Below, piece after piece: positions 7,778-15,776 of a DNA stretch of 64,000 nt (positions within the stretch are counted from its first letter, which is position 1; every line of letters starts with the position of its first letter). The stretch lies in contig NZ_JAPEMV010000008.1 of assembly GCF_026342355.1 (NCBI RefSeq), positions 1 through 64,000 on the forward strand, in the 5' to 3' direction. The notes below the pieces were generated by a model. That model had not been told where the DNA came from. It saw only the letters and a program-made list of their open reading frames with translations, and searched no databases. The position numbers were made by a program, and so were the translations under genes. This stretch comes from Streptomyces sp. NBC_00249. Lineage in GTDB: Bacteria > Actinomycetota > Actinomycetes > Streptomycetales > Streptomycetaceae.

Positions 7778-7817
7778 CCGGGCGGCGCACAAGCCGCCAA
7801 GCATCGCCGCCGCCCGG
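7778..7817 (+). repeat. Structured intergenic element, copy 2
   Basis: Lies between the GGDEF gene and the next small gene. CCGGGCGGC (7778-7786) pairs exactly with GCCGCCCGG (7809-7817). The inner 24 bases at 7788-7811 are identical to 7152-7175. One outer base pair differs from copy 1 (T-A there, C-G here) while pairing is kept. Confidence 0.7.
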
Positions 7818-7859
7818 CGGACCGGCCCCTCCCAACCGCAATCGAAAGGGACAACCATC

Positions 7860-8048
7860 ATGGCCCAGCCCCACCACACCCCGCCCCAGATCTGCCCGAA
7901 CTGCGACGGCTTCCCCGCCGTCCACATCACCCTCGGCGGCCGCGACCGCACCGGCAACCTGCGCACCATCACCGCCCACTGCCCGGCCTGCCACGGCACC
8001 GGCAAGCACTTCGTCCGCCGCATCGTCATCACCACGGCCGGGCGGTGA
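7860..8048 (+). CDS. Small zinc-ribbon protein (DnaJ-type cysteine motif)
   Basis: 62 residues with CPNCDGFP and CPACHGTGKH, the CxxCxG...CxxCxGxG pattern of DnaJ-type zinc fingers. ATG at 7860 follows GAAAGGGA. Its stop overlaps the next GTG by four bases. Such small zinc proteins recur upstream of repSA in AICEs; function unknown. Confidence 0.65.
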   Translation: MAQPHHTPPQICPNCDGFPAVHITLGGRDRTGNLRTITAHCPACHGTGKHFVRRIVITTAGR

Positions 8049-8377
8049 CCACCATGCTGACCGACCTCGACCTGACCAACCCGCTGACCGCACAGGCCGC
8101 CGTGTTCGCCGCCCTGGCCCAGCTGGCCGAGCTCCACCCGGATCTGCCCGGCGCCTACATCACCATCAGCCACATCACCCCCACCGAGGCATACGTCCTC
8201 CTCGACAGCCCCGCCGATGTGGAGGCCTGGCGCCTGGCCACGCACACCGACACCGATGACGTGCACCTGACCGACCGCAAGGGCGACAAGAAGCTCCACT
8301 TCACCGCGCCGCTCGGCCGGGTCACCCTGAAGGTGTTCACGGTCTTCGTCCCGGCCTGCGTGGCGGTGGCTGCGTGA
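8045..8377 (+). CDS. AICE hypothetical protein upstream of repSA
   Basis: 110 residues, no recognised domain. Start GTG 8045 overlaps the previous stop, and its TGA overlaps the GTG of repSA, so it is translationally coupled on both sides. An ATG at 8054 is an alternative start. The coupling suggests a role with RepSA in replication, but nothing in the sequence states it. Confidence 0.65.
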   Translation: MTTMLTDLDLTNPLTAQAAVFAALAQLAELHPDLPGAYITISHITPTEAYVLLDSPADVEAWRLATHTDTDDVHLTDRKGDKKLHFTAPLGRVTLKVFTVFVPACVAVAA

Positions 8378-9765
8378 CCGACTCCGCGACCCTCGCGGAC
8401 CTGGACCCCGGCCTCCTTCGCGACATGCTGAAGGTGGCCGGGGCTCCCGGTTACGCCCGCTGGGAAGACCAGATCCGCCGCACGGGCGGCTGCTCCGACC
8501 CGATCCACATCACCGGCTGGACCGTCGCCAAGGACAAGACCTCCGGCGAAGTCCTGCACCGCTACTCCACAGGCGACGAGCCCGGCGCCCGCCTCCGTAT
8601 CGCCTGCGGCAACCGCCGCGCGTCCCGCTGCCCCTCCTGCGCCTGGACCTACGCCGGAGACACCTACCACCTCATCCGGGCCGGGCTCGCCGGAGACGAC
8701 CGCCGCGACATCCCGGCCACCGTCCGCGAGCACCCCCGCGTCTTCACCACCCTCACCGCCCCCTCCTTCGGACCCGTCCACAACCGCCCCGCCAGCCGCC
8801 CCTGCCGCTGCGGCACCCACCACCAGGAGGACGCGCCCGAGCTCGGCACCGCCCTCGACCCGAACACCTACGACTACGCCGCCGCCGTCCTCTTCAACAA
8901 CCACGCCGGACAGCTCTGGCAGCGCTTCACCACCCGCCTGCGCCGCGAGATCGCCGCTTACGCCGGACTGACCCAACGCGAACTGAAGGAAGAAGCCCGG
9001 ATCTCCTACGGCAAGGTCGCCGAGTTCCAGAAGCGCGGAGCCATCCACTTCCATGCCGTCATCCGCATCGACGGCCCGGCCGGCCCTCTCAGCCCGCCGC
9101 CGTACTGGGCCAGCACCGAACTCCTCGACCGCGCGATCCGGGCCGCCGTCGCCCACTCCTACACCTCCGTCAGCGTCCCGGCCGCCACAGACCAGCCCGC
9201 CCGCACCTTCCGCTGGGGCACCCAGCTCGACGTACGCCCCATCAAGGCCTTCGGCGACGGCTCCGACATCACCGAACAGGCCGTCGCCTCCTACGTCGCC
9301 AAATACGCCACCAAAGCCGCCGAGAACACCGGCACCCTCGACCGCCGCATCGGCAATCGCGACGCCCTCGTCATCCTCGACGTCCCCACCCACACCGCCC
9401 GCCTGATCGAAGCCTGCTTAGACCTCGACCCGCTCTACCCGGACCGCCGCCTCGCCGCATGGGCCCACATGCTCGGCTTCCGGGGCCACTTCTCCACCAA
9501 GTCCCGCCAGTACTCCACCACCCTCGGCGCCCTCCGCCAGACCCGCGCCGACTACCGCGCCGCACAGGAAGCCGAAGCCCGCGGCCTCGACGACCTCGAT
9601 CCGGACACCGTCCTCGTCCTCGCCTCCTGGCAGTACGCCGGCCACGGCCACACCCCCGGCGAATCCGTCCTCGCCGCCACCATCGCCCGCGACATCCAGC
9701 TCAACCGCCAAACAGCCCGCGAAGCCCTGCCCGACCAACTCGCCCTGGAAGGAGCCGCGTCATGA
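8374..9765 (+). CDS. repSA: RepSA rolling-circle replication initiator
   Basis: 463 residues. It contains a cysteine-rich region (CGNRRASRCPSCAW and CRCGTHH), the TLTAPSFG motif, the metal-binding HUH motif in IHFHAVIR (His225, His227) and YVAKYATK with candidate nicking tyrosines Tyr307/Tyr311. RepSA-family proteins nick the double-strand origin and start rolling-circle replication after excision. GTG start coupled to the upstream gene; ATGA overlap with xis. In pSAM2 the rep-xis-int operon is switched on by Pra. Confidence 0.9.
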   Translation: MTDSATLADLDPGLLRDMLKVAGAPGYARWEDQIRRTGGCSDPIHITGWTVAKDKTSGEVLHRYSTGDEPGARLRIACGNRRASRCPSCAWTYAGDTYHLIRAGLAGDDRRDIPATVREHPRVFTTLTAPSFGPVHNRPASRPCRCGTHHQEDAPELGTALDPNTYDYAAAVLFNNHAGQLWQRFTTRLRREIAAYAGLTQRELKEEARISYGKVAEFQKRGAIHFHAVIRIDGPAGPLSPPPYWASTELLDRAIRAAVAHSYTSVSVPAATDQPARTFRWGTQLDVRPIKAFGDGSDITEQAVASYVAKYATKAAENTGTLDRRIGNRDALVILDVPTHTARLIEACLDLDPLYPDRRLAAWAHMLGFRGHFSTKSRQYSTTLGALRQTRADYRAAQEAEARGLDDLDPDTVLVLASWQYAGHGHTPGESVLAATIARDIQLNRQTAREALPDQLALEGAAS

Positions 9766-9947
9766 CCACCGCCACCCCTGAACTGCTGACCGTCCCTGAG
9801 GTCATGCAGCGGCTCAAGCTCGGGCGCTCGACCGTCTACGACCTCATCCGGTCCCGACGGCTGGTCTCCATCACCATCGGCCGGGCCCGGCGCATCCCTG
9901 CCGACTCCGTCCGGAAGTTCATCGACCACGAGATCGAGGCTGCCTGA
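9762..9947 (+). CDS. xis: Excisionase Xis
   Basis: 61-residue HTH_17/MerR-like DNA-binding protein (LLTVPEVMQRLKLGRSTVYDLIRSRRL...GRARRIPADSVRKFI). It bends DNA at the att arms to direct the integrase to excision. ATGA overlap with repSA and one-base TGATG overlap with int make a coupled rep-xis-int operon. Confidence 0.9.
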   Translation: MTTATPELLTVPEVMQRLKLGRSTVYDLIRSRRLVSITIGRARRIPADSVRKFIDHEIEAA

Positions 9948-11101
9948 TGGCCACCCAGCGCAAGCGCAACCCGAACGGAGCGGGCACCATCACCCAACGG
10001 AAGGACGGCCGGTACCAAGCCGCCGTCTACGTGCTCCAGCCCGACGGCACCCGCGCCCGCAAGTTCGCCTACGGCAAGACCTGGGCCGAGTGCGATGTGA
10101 AGCGGCGGGATCTGCTCGCCAAGGTGGACCAGGGCGTGCCCGTGCCCACCCGGTCCGCCAAGCTCTCCGAGTGGCTGCCGTACTGGCTCGACAACATCGT
10201 GAAGCCGCACCGTAAGCGCACGACCTTCGCCAAGTACGAGGTGCACGTCCGGCTGTACCTGGTGCCCCTGCTCGGGTCGAAGCGGCTGGAGTCTCTCAGC
10301 GTCGGGGACGTCCGGCGCACGCTCGTGCAGCTCCAGAAGAAGACCAGCGCCGCCACCGCCAAGGAGTCGCACCGGGTACTACGGACCGCTCTCGCGGCGG
10401 CCGTCCGGGAGGAGCTGGTCACACGGAACGTGGCAACGTTGGTCGAACCGCCCAAGGTTGAGGCGCGGGACCTCTCCCCTTGGAGCCTCCAGGAGACGCT
10501 GGACTTCCTCGCCGCCGGCCGCAAGGACCCGCTGTACGCCGCCTTCGTCCTGGCGATCGCGCTCGGCTTACGGCGGGGCGAGATCGTGGGGCTCAGGTGG
10601 GAGAACGTAGACCTCGACAAGCGCGAGATCCGGGTCCGAACCCAGCGACAGCGCGTCGGCGGCGAGGCCTACGAAGACGACCCCAAGGGCAAGCGGCGCC
10701 GGCAGACCCTCCCCCTGCCCGGGATCTGCGTCGCTCCCCTGCGCTGGCAGCGCATGAAGCAAGCGGAGATGCGGGCCAAGGCCGGGAACGCCTGGCAGGA
10801 GACCGGGTACGTGTTCACCACTCGGACCGGACGGCCCATCGAGCCCCGGAACGTCTACCGGTCCTTCACCCGCGTCGCCAAGGACGCCGGCCTCAGGGTG
10901 ATTCGCCTGCACGACGCACGGCACGGGACAGCGACCCTGCTGACCGCCGCCGGCGTACCGCCCCGGGTCGTGATGGAGATCCTCGGGCACTCTCAGATCG
11001 CCGTCACGATGAACGTGTATGCGCACGTCGTCCAGGACACGCAGCGCGAGGCCATCGGGCATATGGACCGCCTGCTGAGGCAGCGACCCGGTCGTCCCTG
11101 A
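9947..11101 (+). CDS. int: Tyrosine site-specific integrase
   Basis: 384 residues: N-terminal arm-binding part (GAGTITQRKDGRYQA), SAM-like core-binding domain (about 65-165) and the catalytic domain with Arg209 (GLRRGEIVGLRW), His322-x-x-Arg325 (HDARHG), GHSQIAVTMNVYAH with a second His, and nucleophile Tyr358. It recombines attP with the 3' end of a tRNA gene; the adjacent tRNA-Val is the obvious target. The gene ends 71 bp from the tRNA. Intact, so the element may still be mobile. Confidence 0.95.
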   Translation: MATQRKRNPNGAGTITQRKDGRYQAAVYVLQPDGTRARKFAYGKTWAECDVKRRDLLAKVDQGVPVPTRSAKLSEWLPYWLDNIVKPHRKRTTFAKYEVHVRLYLVPLLGSKRLESLSVGDVRRTLVQLQKKTSAATAKESHRVLRTALAAAVREELVTRNVATLVEPPKVEARDLSPWSLQETLDFLAAGRKDPLYAAFVLAIALGLRRGEIVGLRWENVDLDKREIRVRTQRQRVGGEAYEDDPKGKRRRQTLPLPGICVAPLRWQRMKQAEMRAKAGNAWQETGYVFTTRTGRPIEPRNVYRSFTRVAKDAGLRVIRLHDARHGTATLLTAAGVPPRVVMEILGHSQIAVTMNVYAHVVQDTQREAIGHMDRLLRQRPGRP

Positions 11102-11130
11102 CCGCTCCCGTTGATGTCAGATCTGGATGC

Positions 11131-11166
11131 AAAAGACCCCCCGCCATGATCGGCGGGGGGTCTTTT
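11131..11166. terminator. Bidirectional terminator between int and tRNA-Val
   Basis: A perfect 15-bp stem (11131-11145 with 11152-11166), six-base loop, with AAAA at one foot and TTTT at the other. It would stop both int and the minus-strand tRNA transcript. Confidence 0.9.
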
Positions 11167-11172
11167 CACTGG

Positions 11173-11244
11173 TGGGCGCGGACGGTTTCGAACCGCCGAC
11201 ATCTGCTTTGTAAGAGCAGCGCTCTACCCCTGAGCTACGCACCC
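11173..11244 (-). tRNA. tRNA-Val (anticodon TAC), likely AICE attachment site
   Basis: The minus strand folds into a complete 72-nt cloverleaf. The 7-bp acceptor is GGGTGCG/CGCGCCC with one wobble, the anticodon arm is CTGCT-CTTACAA-AGCAG, the T loop is TTCGAAA, and no CCA is encoded. Loop positions 34-36 read UAC, decoding GUA valine. The 3' end faces the AICE integrase, so integration rebuilt this end (attR). Confidence 0.95.
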
Positions 11245-11349
11245 GTGGATGAGTGGACAGCCTACATGGAGGGCGTACCCCCCACGCAAACCCGTTCCCG
11301 TGGGGGAGAATGGACCGGGGCTTGGCGGACGCGGCACGGGAGAGGGATT

Positions 11350-11500
11350 TTGACTCCTCCCCTCCCTAAAGGGAGAGGATTCCTAGCTCACTTTGCCTGA
11401 CACCTAGCAGGTGGCAGGTCTTACAAGATCAGCACTAGCCGGGTTGAGGCCAGCCCGGACGAGCACCACGCGGGCGGAGTTCTTGTCCCTGGGGGACACG
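11350..11500 (-). ncRNA. Predicted omega-RNA / right end of the TnpB element
   Basis: Downstream of the tnpB stop the minus strand reads a right-end hairpin (CTCCCT/AGGGAG arms near 11361-11376) ending GGGGAGGAGTCAA at about 11350, the layout of IS605 right ends from which TnpB omega-RNA scaffolds are made. By analogy the roughly 16-20 nt just beyond (11349 downward) would be the guide. The 5' limit inside tnpB is a guess. Confidence 0.5.
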
Positions 11501-12609
11501 GTTCCGCAGGCGGTGCACGTATACGTTCTCTCGGAGAGGGGGAGGCGGTGCTTGGCTCTCGCTCCGCAGTGCGCGCAGTCCATGGTGGTGTGCGCGGGGT
11601 GGACAAGGTGCACGGTCTTGCCGTGCTTGCGGGCCATCGCGATGAGGGCCGTCTTTGTGGCGCCGATCGCCGCGTCGGCCGCTTTGCGGGCCATGGTCGT
11701 CTTCGCGAGGAACTTCGGCCGGAAGTCCTCCACGGCGAGGTGGTCGAAGTCGCGTACGAGACGCTTGGCCCATTTCCGGCCGGTGTCCTGCCGCTGCCGG
11801 GCGATCTTCTTCGACACCTTCGCCGCCGCCTGTCGGGCCTTCTTGTATCCCTTGGTGTCGGGCTGGCTCTTCGGGGTCCGGCGTCGGGCCATCATCCGCT
11901 GGTAGCGGGCGAGCTTCGCAGCAGCACTCTTACCGTGCTGCGGGTGTGGCAGGTCGTGGGCGTCGCTGGTGGTGGTCGCGGTCTCCTTCACACCCCAGTC
12001 CACGCCGATCACTGCACCGGTCTCCGGCAGGGCCTCGGTCGCGGAGGGAACAACGAAACTGGCGTACCAGTGGCCGAGGCTGTCGCGGTGGACACGGACG
12101 GAGGACGGGGGCTTGGGCAGATCCCGCGACCACACCACCGCCAGTACGATTCCACCGGCCAGGTGCAGACGGCCGTCTTTGAGCCGGAACCCGCGCTGCG
12201 TGTAGTTCAGCGACGGTGCGGCTTCCCGCTTCCTCTTGATGCGGGGCATCCCGGCCCGCTGCCGCATCGGCAGCTCCGCCTTGATGTCCTTGAGCGCCTT
12301 CGTACGGGACTTCGCGAAGTCTCTGATGGTCTGCTGCTGAGGAACCGAGGCGCCCTCGCGCAGCCAGGGCATCGCGGCGCGGGCCTCAGTCAGCATCTTG
12401 TCGAGCTGCGCCGGCCCGCACGTCGTCTTCGTCCCGGCCGCCTTGTTGAGCTTGTGGACCTTGCGGGACATCGCCACGCACTCGTTCCACACCCAACGAC
12501 ACCGGCCCCACTCCGCTTCCAAAGCGGTACGGGCGGTGGACGACAGGCGCAGTCGGTAGGTGTACCGGGCGTGCCCGGCCACCTCGACGGCCATCGCTGC
12601 AGTCGTCAT
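11404..12609 (-). CDS. tnpB: TnpB, IS200/IS605-family RNA-guided nuclease (solitary)
   Basis: 401 residues with the full RuvC triad: Asp204 (GVDWGVK), Glu294 (LAVEDF), Asp375 (RDKNSA). A zinc ribbon CAHCG...CTACG lies between the last two, and an N-terminal helix-turn-helix/REC-like part (residues 20-130) is present. No TnpA transposase is nearby, so this is an IS1341-type solitary tnpB that could be moved only in trans. All catalytic and zinc residues are present, so it is probably active. It lies between the tRNA-Val and a coiled-coil gene, just outside the AICE. Confidence 0.92.
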   Translation of the reverse strand: MTTAAMAVEVAGHARYTYRLRLSSTARTALEAEWGRCRWVWNECVAMSRKVHKLNKAAGTKTTCGPAQLDKMLTEARAAMPWLREGASVPQQQTIRDFAKSRTKALKDIKAELPMRQRAGMPRIKRKREAAPSLNYTQRGFRLKDGRLHLAGGIVLAVVWSRDLPKPPSSVRVHRDSLGHWYASFVVPSATEALPETGAVIGVDWGVKETATTTSDAHDLPHPQHGKSAAAKLARYQRMMARRRTPKSQPDTKGYKKARQAAAKVSKKIARQRQDTGRKWAKRLVRDFDHLAVEDFRPKFLAKTTMARKAADAAIGATKTALIAMARKHGKTVHLVHPAHTTMDCAHCGARAKHRLPLSERTYTCTACGTVSPRDKNSARVVLVRAGLNPASADLVRPATC

Positions 12610-12714
12610 GATCGGAACCTAACAGCCGCCACTGACAACGGAAGAGAGTGCGGGTCAGAACAGATGAGCAGCGAACTCCGCCGCTTCGCGGTTCCGCTCC
12701 AAGGACCCAACCCT

Positions 12715-12734
12715 CCCCGGCCTGAAGCCCGGGG
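12715..12734. repeat. Hairpin resembling an IS605 end, upstream of tnpB
   Basis: CCCCGG (12715-12720) pairs with CCGGGG (12729-12734). Read on the minus strand it gives GGGCTTCAGGCCGGGGAGG, similar in style to the downstream right-end hairpin. It may mark the element's left end or a second, decayed right end. It also lies just before the next gene's ribosome site. Confidence 0.35.
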
Positions 12735-12752
12735 CATCCTGGGGGAAATCCG

Positions 12753-13997
12753 GTGACGACGGCATCCCGGCGGTGGTTCGGTGGGCGGGACGAGGGGCGG
12801 CGGGCCGATGCGCAGGCGGCCAAGGATGCCGCCGCGGCGGCGTTCTACGAGCTGGACACCGCGCAGCGGGATCTGCGGATCTCGATCGAGACCATCGCCG
12901 CCGCCGACGGGTCTCCCGCCGGGCGGCAGGCCACCGAGGGGTTCGCCGCGCTCGGCCGGCGGATCGACGAGGTCAGCCACGTCTACATCGAGGCCGTCGA
13001 CGCGCACGACCTGGACCGGGTCGACCTGGAGGGCTCCGTCGCCTCGCAGGCGCGGGAGCAGCTGACGCGGGCGCGGGACGAGCTGGTGCGGGTGCAGAAG
13101 GAGCTGGAGCGGTTCGCGCAGGGGCTGCAGCCCTTGCTGGACAAGGCCGAGACGCAGCTGGCGCGGGTCGCGCCGGCCCGGGAGCGGGCGAAGGCGGCGC
13201 TGCTGGCGGCGAGCGACGCGTTGGACGCGGTACGGGCCGAGGGGATGCGGGCCGACGATCTGGCGGCGCGGCTGGCCGCGCTGGGGCCGGAGCTGACGAA
13301 GCTGAACCAGGGGGCCGCGCAGCACGGGGTCCAGGCGACGGTGCAGCGGGCGGACCGGATCCTGCGCGACGCGGAGGCGATACGGGCCGAGGCGGCCCGG
13401 CTGCCGGAGCGGGCGGCGGAGATCGACCGGCGGCTGGTGAGCCTGCGCACGCGGGCGCAGGCGCTGCGCAACCGTGCGGACCGGGTGGACCCGGTACTCA
13501 GCGAGCTGCGCCGCCGGTTCAGCGCGGCCTGCTGGCAGGACCTCCAGCAGGTCCCCGCCCAGGCGGTACGGGACGTCGCGCTGGCGGAGGACCGCCTGCG
13601 GGAGGCCGGCCGGGCGCGGGAGGAGCAGCGCTGGGCCGACGTAGGGGCTCTGGTCGAGGCGGTGCGGGCCTCCCTGGACGCGACCGACGAGGCGGTGTCG
13701 GCGGCGCAGGACCGGCTGACGCGGCTGGAGGCGGTGGCGCGGGATCCGCAGGCGGAGGTGCAGCGGACCAGGTTCGCGATCCGGGACGCGCAGCGGCTGG
13801 CGATGGCGGGCCGGAGCGTGCCCGAGCCGCGGCACGCGCGCCCGCTGGACGAGGCGGTGGCGCGGGTGGATCGGGCCCTCGCGGGGCTGGAGGAGCGGCA
13901 CCCGGACTACTGGGCGTTCCTGCTGGAGATGGAGGGCGTACGGGGAGCCGTGCACCGGGTCGTCGAGGACATCCGCACGGAGCGCGGCCAGGGCTGA
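12753..13997 (+). CDS. Long coiled-coil protein, conserved in Streptomyces
   Basis: 414 residues, rich in Ala, Arg, Glu and Gln in heptad-like runs (ARDELVRVQKELERFAQGLQPLLDK, RIDEVSHVYIEAV, AEIDRRLVSLRTRAQALRNRAD), with no membrane segment or catalytic motif. It is likely a rod-like cytoplasmic structural or scaffolding protein. The GTG start at 12753 follows GGGGGAAA, which lies in or next to the putative end of the TnpB element, so the original promoter may have been displaced. Function unknown. Confidence 0.75.
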   Translation: MTTASRRWFGGRDEGRRADAQAAKDAAAAAFYELDTAQRDLRISIETIAAADGSPAGRQATEGFAALGRRIDEVSHVYIEAVDAHDLDRVDLEGSVASQAREQLTRARDELVRVQKELERFAQGLQPLLDKAETQLARVAPARERAKAALLAASDALDAVRAEGMRADDLAARLAALGPELTKLNQGAAQHGVQATVQRADRILRDAEAIRAEAARLPERAAEIDRRLVSLRTRAQALRNRADRVDPVLSELRRRFSAACWQDLQQVPAQAVRDVALAEDRLREAGRAREEQRWADVGALVEAVRASLDATDEAVSAAQDRLTRLEAVARDPQAEVQRTRFAIRDAQRLAMAGRSVPEPRHARPLDEAVARVDRALAGLEERHPDYWAFLLEMEGVRGAVHRVVEDIRTERGQG

Positions 13998-14093
13998 GCC
14001 CGGCCGTGGCGGGGCCTGCGGGCCCCGCAGAGTTGTCCGCGAGCGCCCCGCGGCGGATGCTGGAAGGGCAGGCCCGGAGCAGAGGAGGGCGTC

Positions 14094-14786
14094 ATGGCCG
14101 CCCACACGTCCCGCACGCCCGCGCCCCATGAGTCCTACGCGCCTCATGCGGCCTACGGGTGCCACCAGCCCCACGAGCATTACGCGCCCTACATGGCGCA
14201 CGAGCCGTACGAGTCCCACGCGCCGCAGCGTTCCCACCTCGTGCGGCGCCTCCTGCACCCCGTCAACGCCCGGCTCGACGAGCACCTGCCCAGCGACCAC
14301 AAGCTCAGCAAGATCTACCGCGTCGGCGCCGGCCTGACGGGCCTGCTGCTGGTCGTCTTCGGGGTCCTGGGGCTCGTCCACCGCATCGGATTCTTCGACA
14401 CCGGCGGCGACACGGTGCTGGCCCTGAACACCAACGGCGCGCTGAGCGTCCTGTCGATCTGCATCGGCGGGCTGCTCTTCGTGGGCGCGCTGATCGGCGG
14501 GACCTTCGCCTCGACCCTGAACATCGTGCTGGGCCTGCTGTTCATCGCGAGCGGCTTCGTGAACCTCGCGCTGCTGGACACGGGGCTGAACTTCCTGGCC
14601 TTCAAGATCCCGAACGTGCTGTTCAGCTTCGTCGTCGGCGTGATGCTGATGTGGTTCGGGATGTACGGGCGGGTGGGCAGCGCCCTGCCGCACGACAATC
14701 CGTACTGGCGCGCCCGCCACCCCGAGCAGGCGGCCCGGGAGCGGCGGGCGCCCCGTGGAGGAGGACCGGTCCTGCACGGCGGGTAG
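14094..14786 (+). CDS. DUF4383 membrane protein
   Basis: 230 residues. A His/Tyr/Pro-rich N-terminal tail (APHAAYGCHQPHEHYAPYMAHEPYESH), a short linker (LDEHLPSDHKLSKIYRVGAG), then four membrane helices typical of DUF4383 (GLLLVVFGVLGLVH, LSICIGGLLFVGALIGG, NIVLGLLFIASGFVNLAL, NVLFSFVVGVMLMWFGMYG). The His-rich tail could bind metal. Function unknown; probably monocistronic. Confidence 0.8.
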   Translation: MAAHTSRTPAPHESYAPHAAYGCHQPHEHYAPYMAHEPYESHAPQRSHLVRRLLHPVNARLDEHLPSDHKLSKIYRVGAGLTGLLLVVFGVLGLVHRIGFFDTGGDTVLALNTNGALSVLSICIGGLLFVGALIGGTFASTLNIVLGLLFIASGFVNLALLDTGLNFLAFKIPNVLFSFVVGVMLMWFGMYGRVGSALPHDNPYWRARHPEQAARERRAPRGGGPVLHGG

Positions 14787-14866
14787 GGGCGGGGCGGGGT
14801 TTGCGGTCGGCGGCGGCGGGGCTGCCGGTGCTTCCCGCGCGTCGGCGGGCTGCGTAGCCTGTGCGC

Positions 14867-15091
14867 ATGCCTCGTTACGAATACCGCTGCCGGACCTGCG
14901 ACGACACCTTCGAGCTCAGCCGGCCGATGGCCGAGTCGTCCGCGCCCGCCGACTGCCCCTCCGGGCACGCCGACACCGTCAAGCTGCTGTCCGCCGTCGC
15001 CGTGGGCGGCAGCAGCAGTGCCCCCGCGCCCGCCGCCCGGGCCATGGGCGGCGGAGGCGGTGGCTGCTGCGGCGGGGGCGGCTGCGGCTGA
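14867..15091 (+). CDS. FmdB-family zinc-ribbon protein
   Basis: 74 residues starting MPRYEYRCRTCDDTFELSRPM, the FmdB/CxxC_CXXC_SSSS signature, with a second cysteine in DCPSGH and a Gly/Cys-rich tail ending CCGGGGCG. A putative regulatory zinc ribbon. ATG 14867 is preferred over the GTG at 14861 because family members start MPRYEYRC. Confidence 0.85.
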   Translation: MPRYEYRCRTCDDTFELSRPMAESSAPADCPSGHADTVKLLSAVAVGGSSSAPAPAARAMGGGGGGCCGGGGCG

Positions 15092-15116
15092 CCCCGGAAG
15101 GGACCGAAGGGACCGG

Positions 15117-15776
15117 CTAGCGCTTGCGCGAGAGCGTCAGGCCGTCCGAGATGGCCAGCAGGACGGACTCCATGCGGGTGTCCGCCATGACGTGGTCGTT
15201 GAAGGCGCGGACGCTCGCGCCCCGGCTGTCCGGGGACTCGTCGAGGACCGTCCCGTGGAAGAGGGTGTTGTCCGTGACGATCAGGCCGCCCGGACGCAGC
15301 CTGGGCACCAGTTCCTCCCAGTAGAGGATCTGGTTCTCCTTGTCGGCGTCCAGGTAGGCCAGGTCGACGTGCTCCTCGGACGGCATCGCGCGCAGGGTGT
15401 CCAGCGCGCGGCCGATCCGCAGGTCGATGCGGTCGGCGACGCCGGCGGCCTCCCACGCCTCGCGGCCGTACGCCGTCCACTTCTCCGACATGTCGCACGC
15501 GACGAGGCGGCCGTCGGCCGGCAGGGCGCGGGCCATGGACAGGGTGGAGAAGCCGGTGAAGGTGCCCACCTCGACGATGTGGCGGGCGCCGGTCAGCCGG
15601 ACCAGGAAGGCCAGCAGCGGCCCCTGCTCCTCGGCCGACTGCATGTCGGCCCAGTCCGGGAACTTCTCCCACGTCGTCCGCACCAGGCCCCGCTGGATCT
15701 CGTCCAGCGGGGGGTTGTGGTCGAGGACGTACCGGTAGAGCTCATCCGTGATCTTGGTGCTGTTGCCCTTGGTCAT
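15117..15776 (-). CDS. SAM-dependent O-methyltransferase (caffeoyl-CoA OMT family)
   Basis: 219 residues, class I methyltransferase of the Methyltransf_3 family: SAM motif I IVEVGTFTGFSTLSMA, acidic VACDMSEKW, metal-binding LDADKENQILYWEEL and TDNTLFHG. Likely Mg-dependent and acting on a catechol-like or hydroxylated small molecule. Its ATG overlaps the stop of the upstream HAD gene (ATGA), so it is the last gene of the four-gene operon running from 20339 and may modify that pathway's product. No terminator-like hairpin is obvious downstream. Confidence 0.85.
   Translation of the reverse strand: MTKGNSTKITDELYRYVLDHNPPLDEIQRGLVRTTWEKFPDWADMQSAEEQGPLLAFLVRLTGARHIVEVGTFTGFSTLSMARALPADGRLVACDMSEKWTAYGREAWEAAGVADRIDLRIGRALDTLRAMPSEEHVDLAYLDADKENQILYWEELVPRLRPGGLIVTDNTLFHGTVLDESPDSRGASVRAFNDHVMADTRMESVLLAISDGLTLSRKR

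Larger units (their letters stand above)
1..11172. mobile_element. AICE (pSAM2-type integrative and conjugative element), left end outside window
   Basis: The block contains the full AICE set in the usual order: GntR/KorSA-like repressor, Pra-like activator, FtsK-type TraSA, Spd-like proteins, RepSA, Xis and Int, with Int adjacent to the 3' end of a tRNA-Val gene. AICEs move double-stranded DNA with a single FtsK-like translocase and replicate by rolling circle. I see no second copy of the tRNA 3' end in 1-3700, so attL is probably left of the window and the HEPN and methyltransferase genes would then be cargo. The right boundary is inferred to lie within the tRNA 3' end near 11173. All core genes look intact. 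Confidence 0.85.

Noticed and set aside
7133..7817. CRISPR-like array
   Set aside because: Only two copies, 636 bp apart, with a gene between; no spacer pattern.
12606..14777. 723-codon minus-strand frame
   Set aside because: Antisense to the coiled-coil and DUF4383 genes; its composition (QQ, RR, PP runs) is that of a GC-rich shadow frame.
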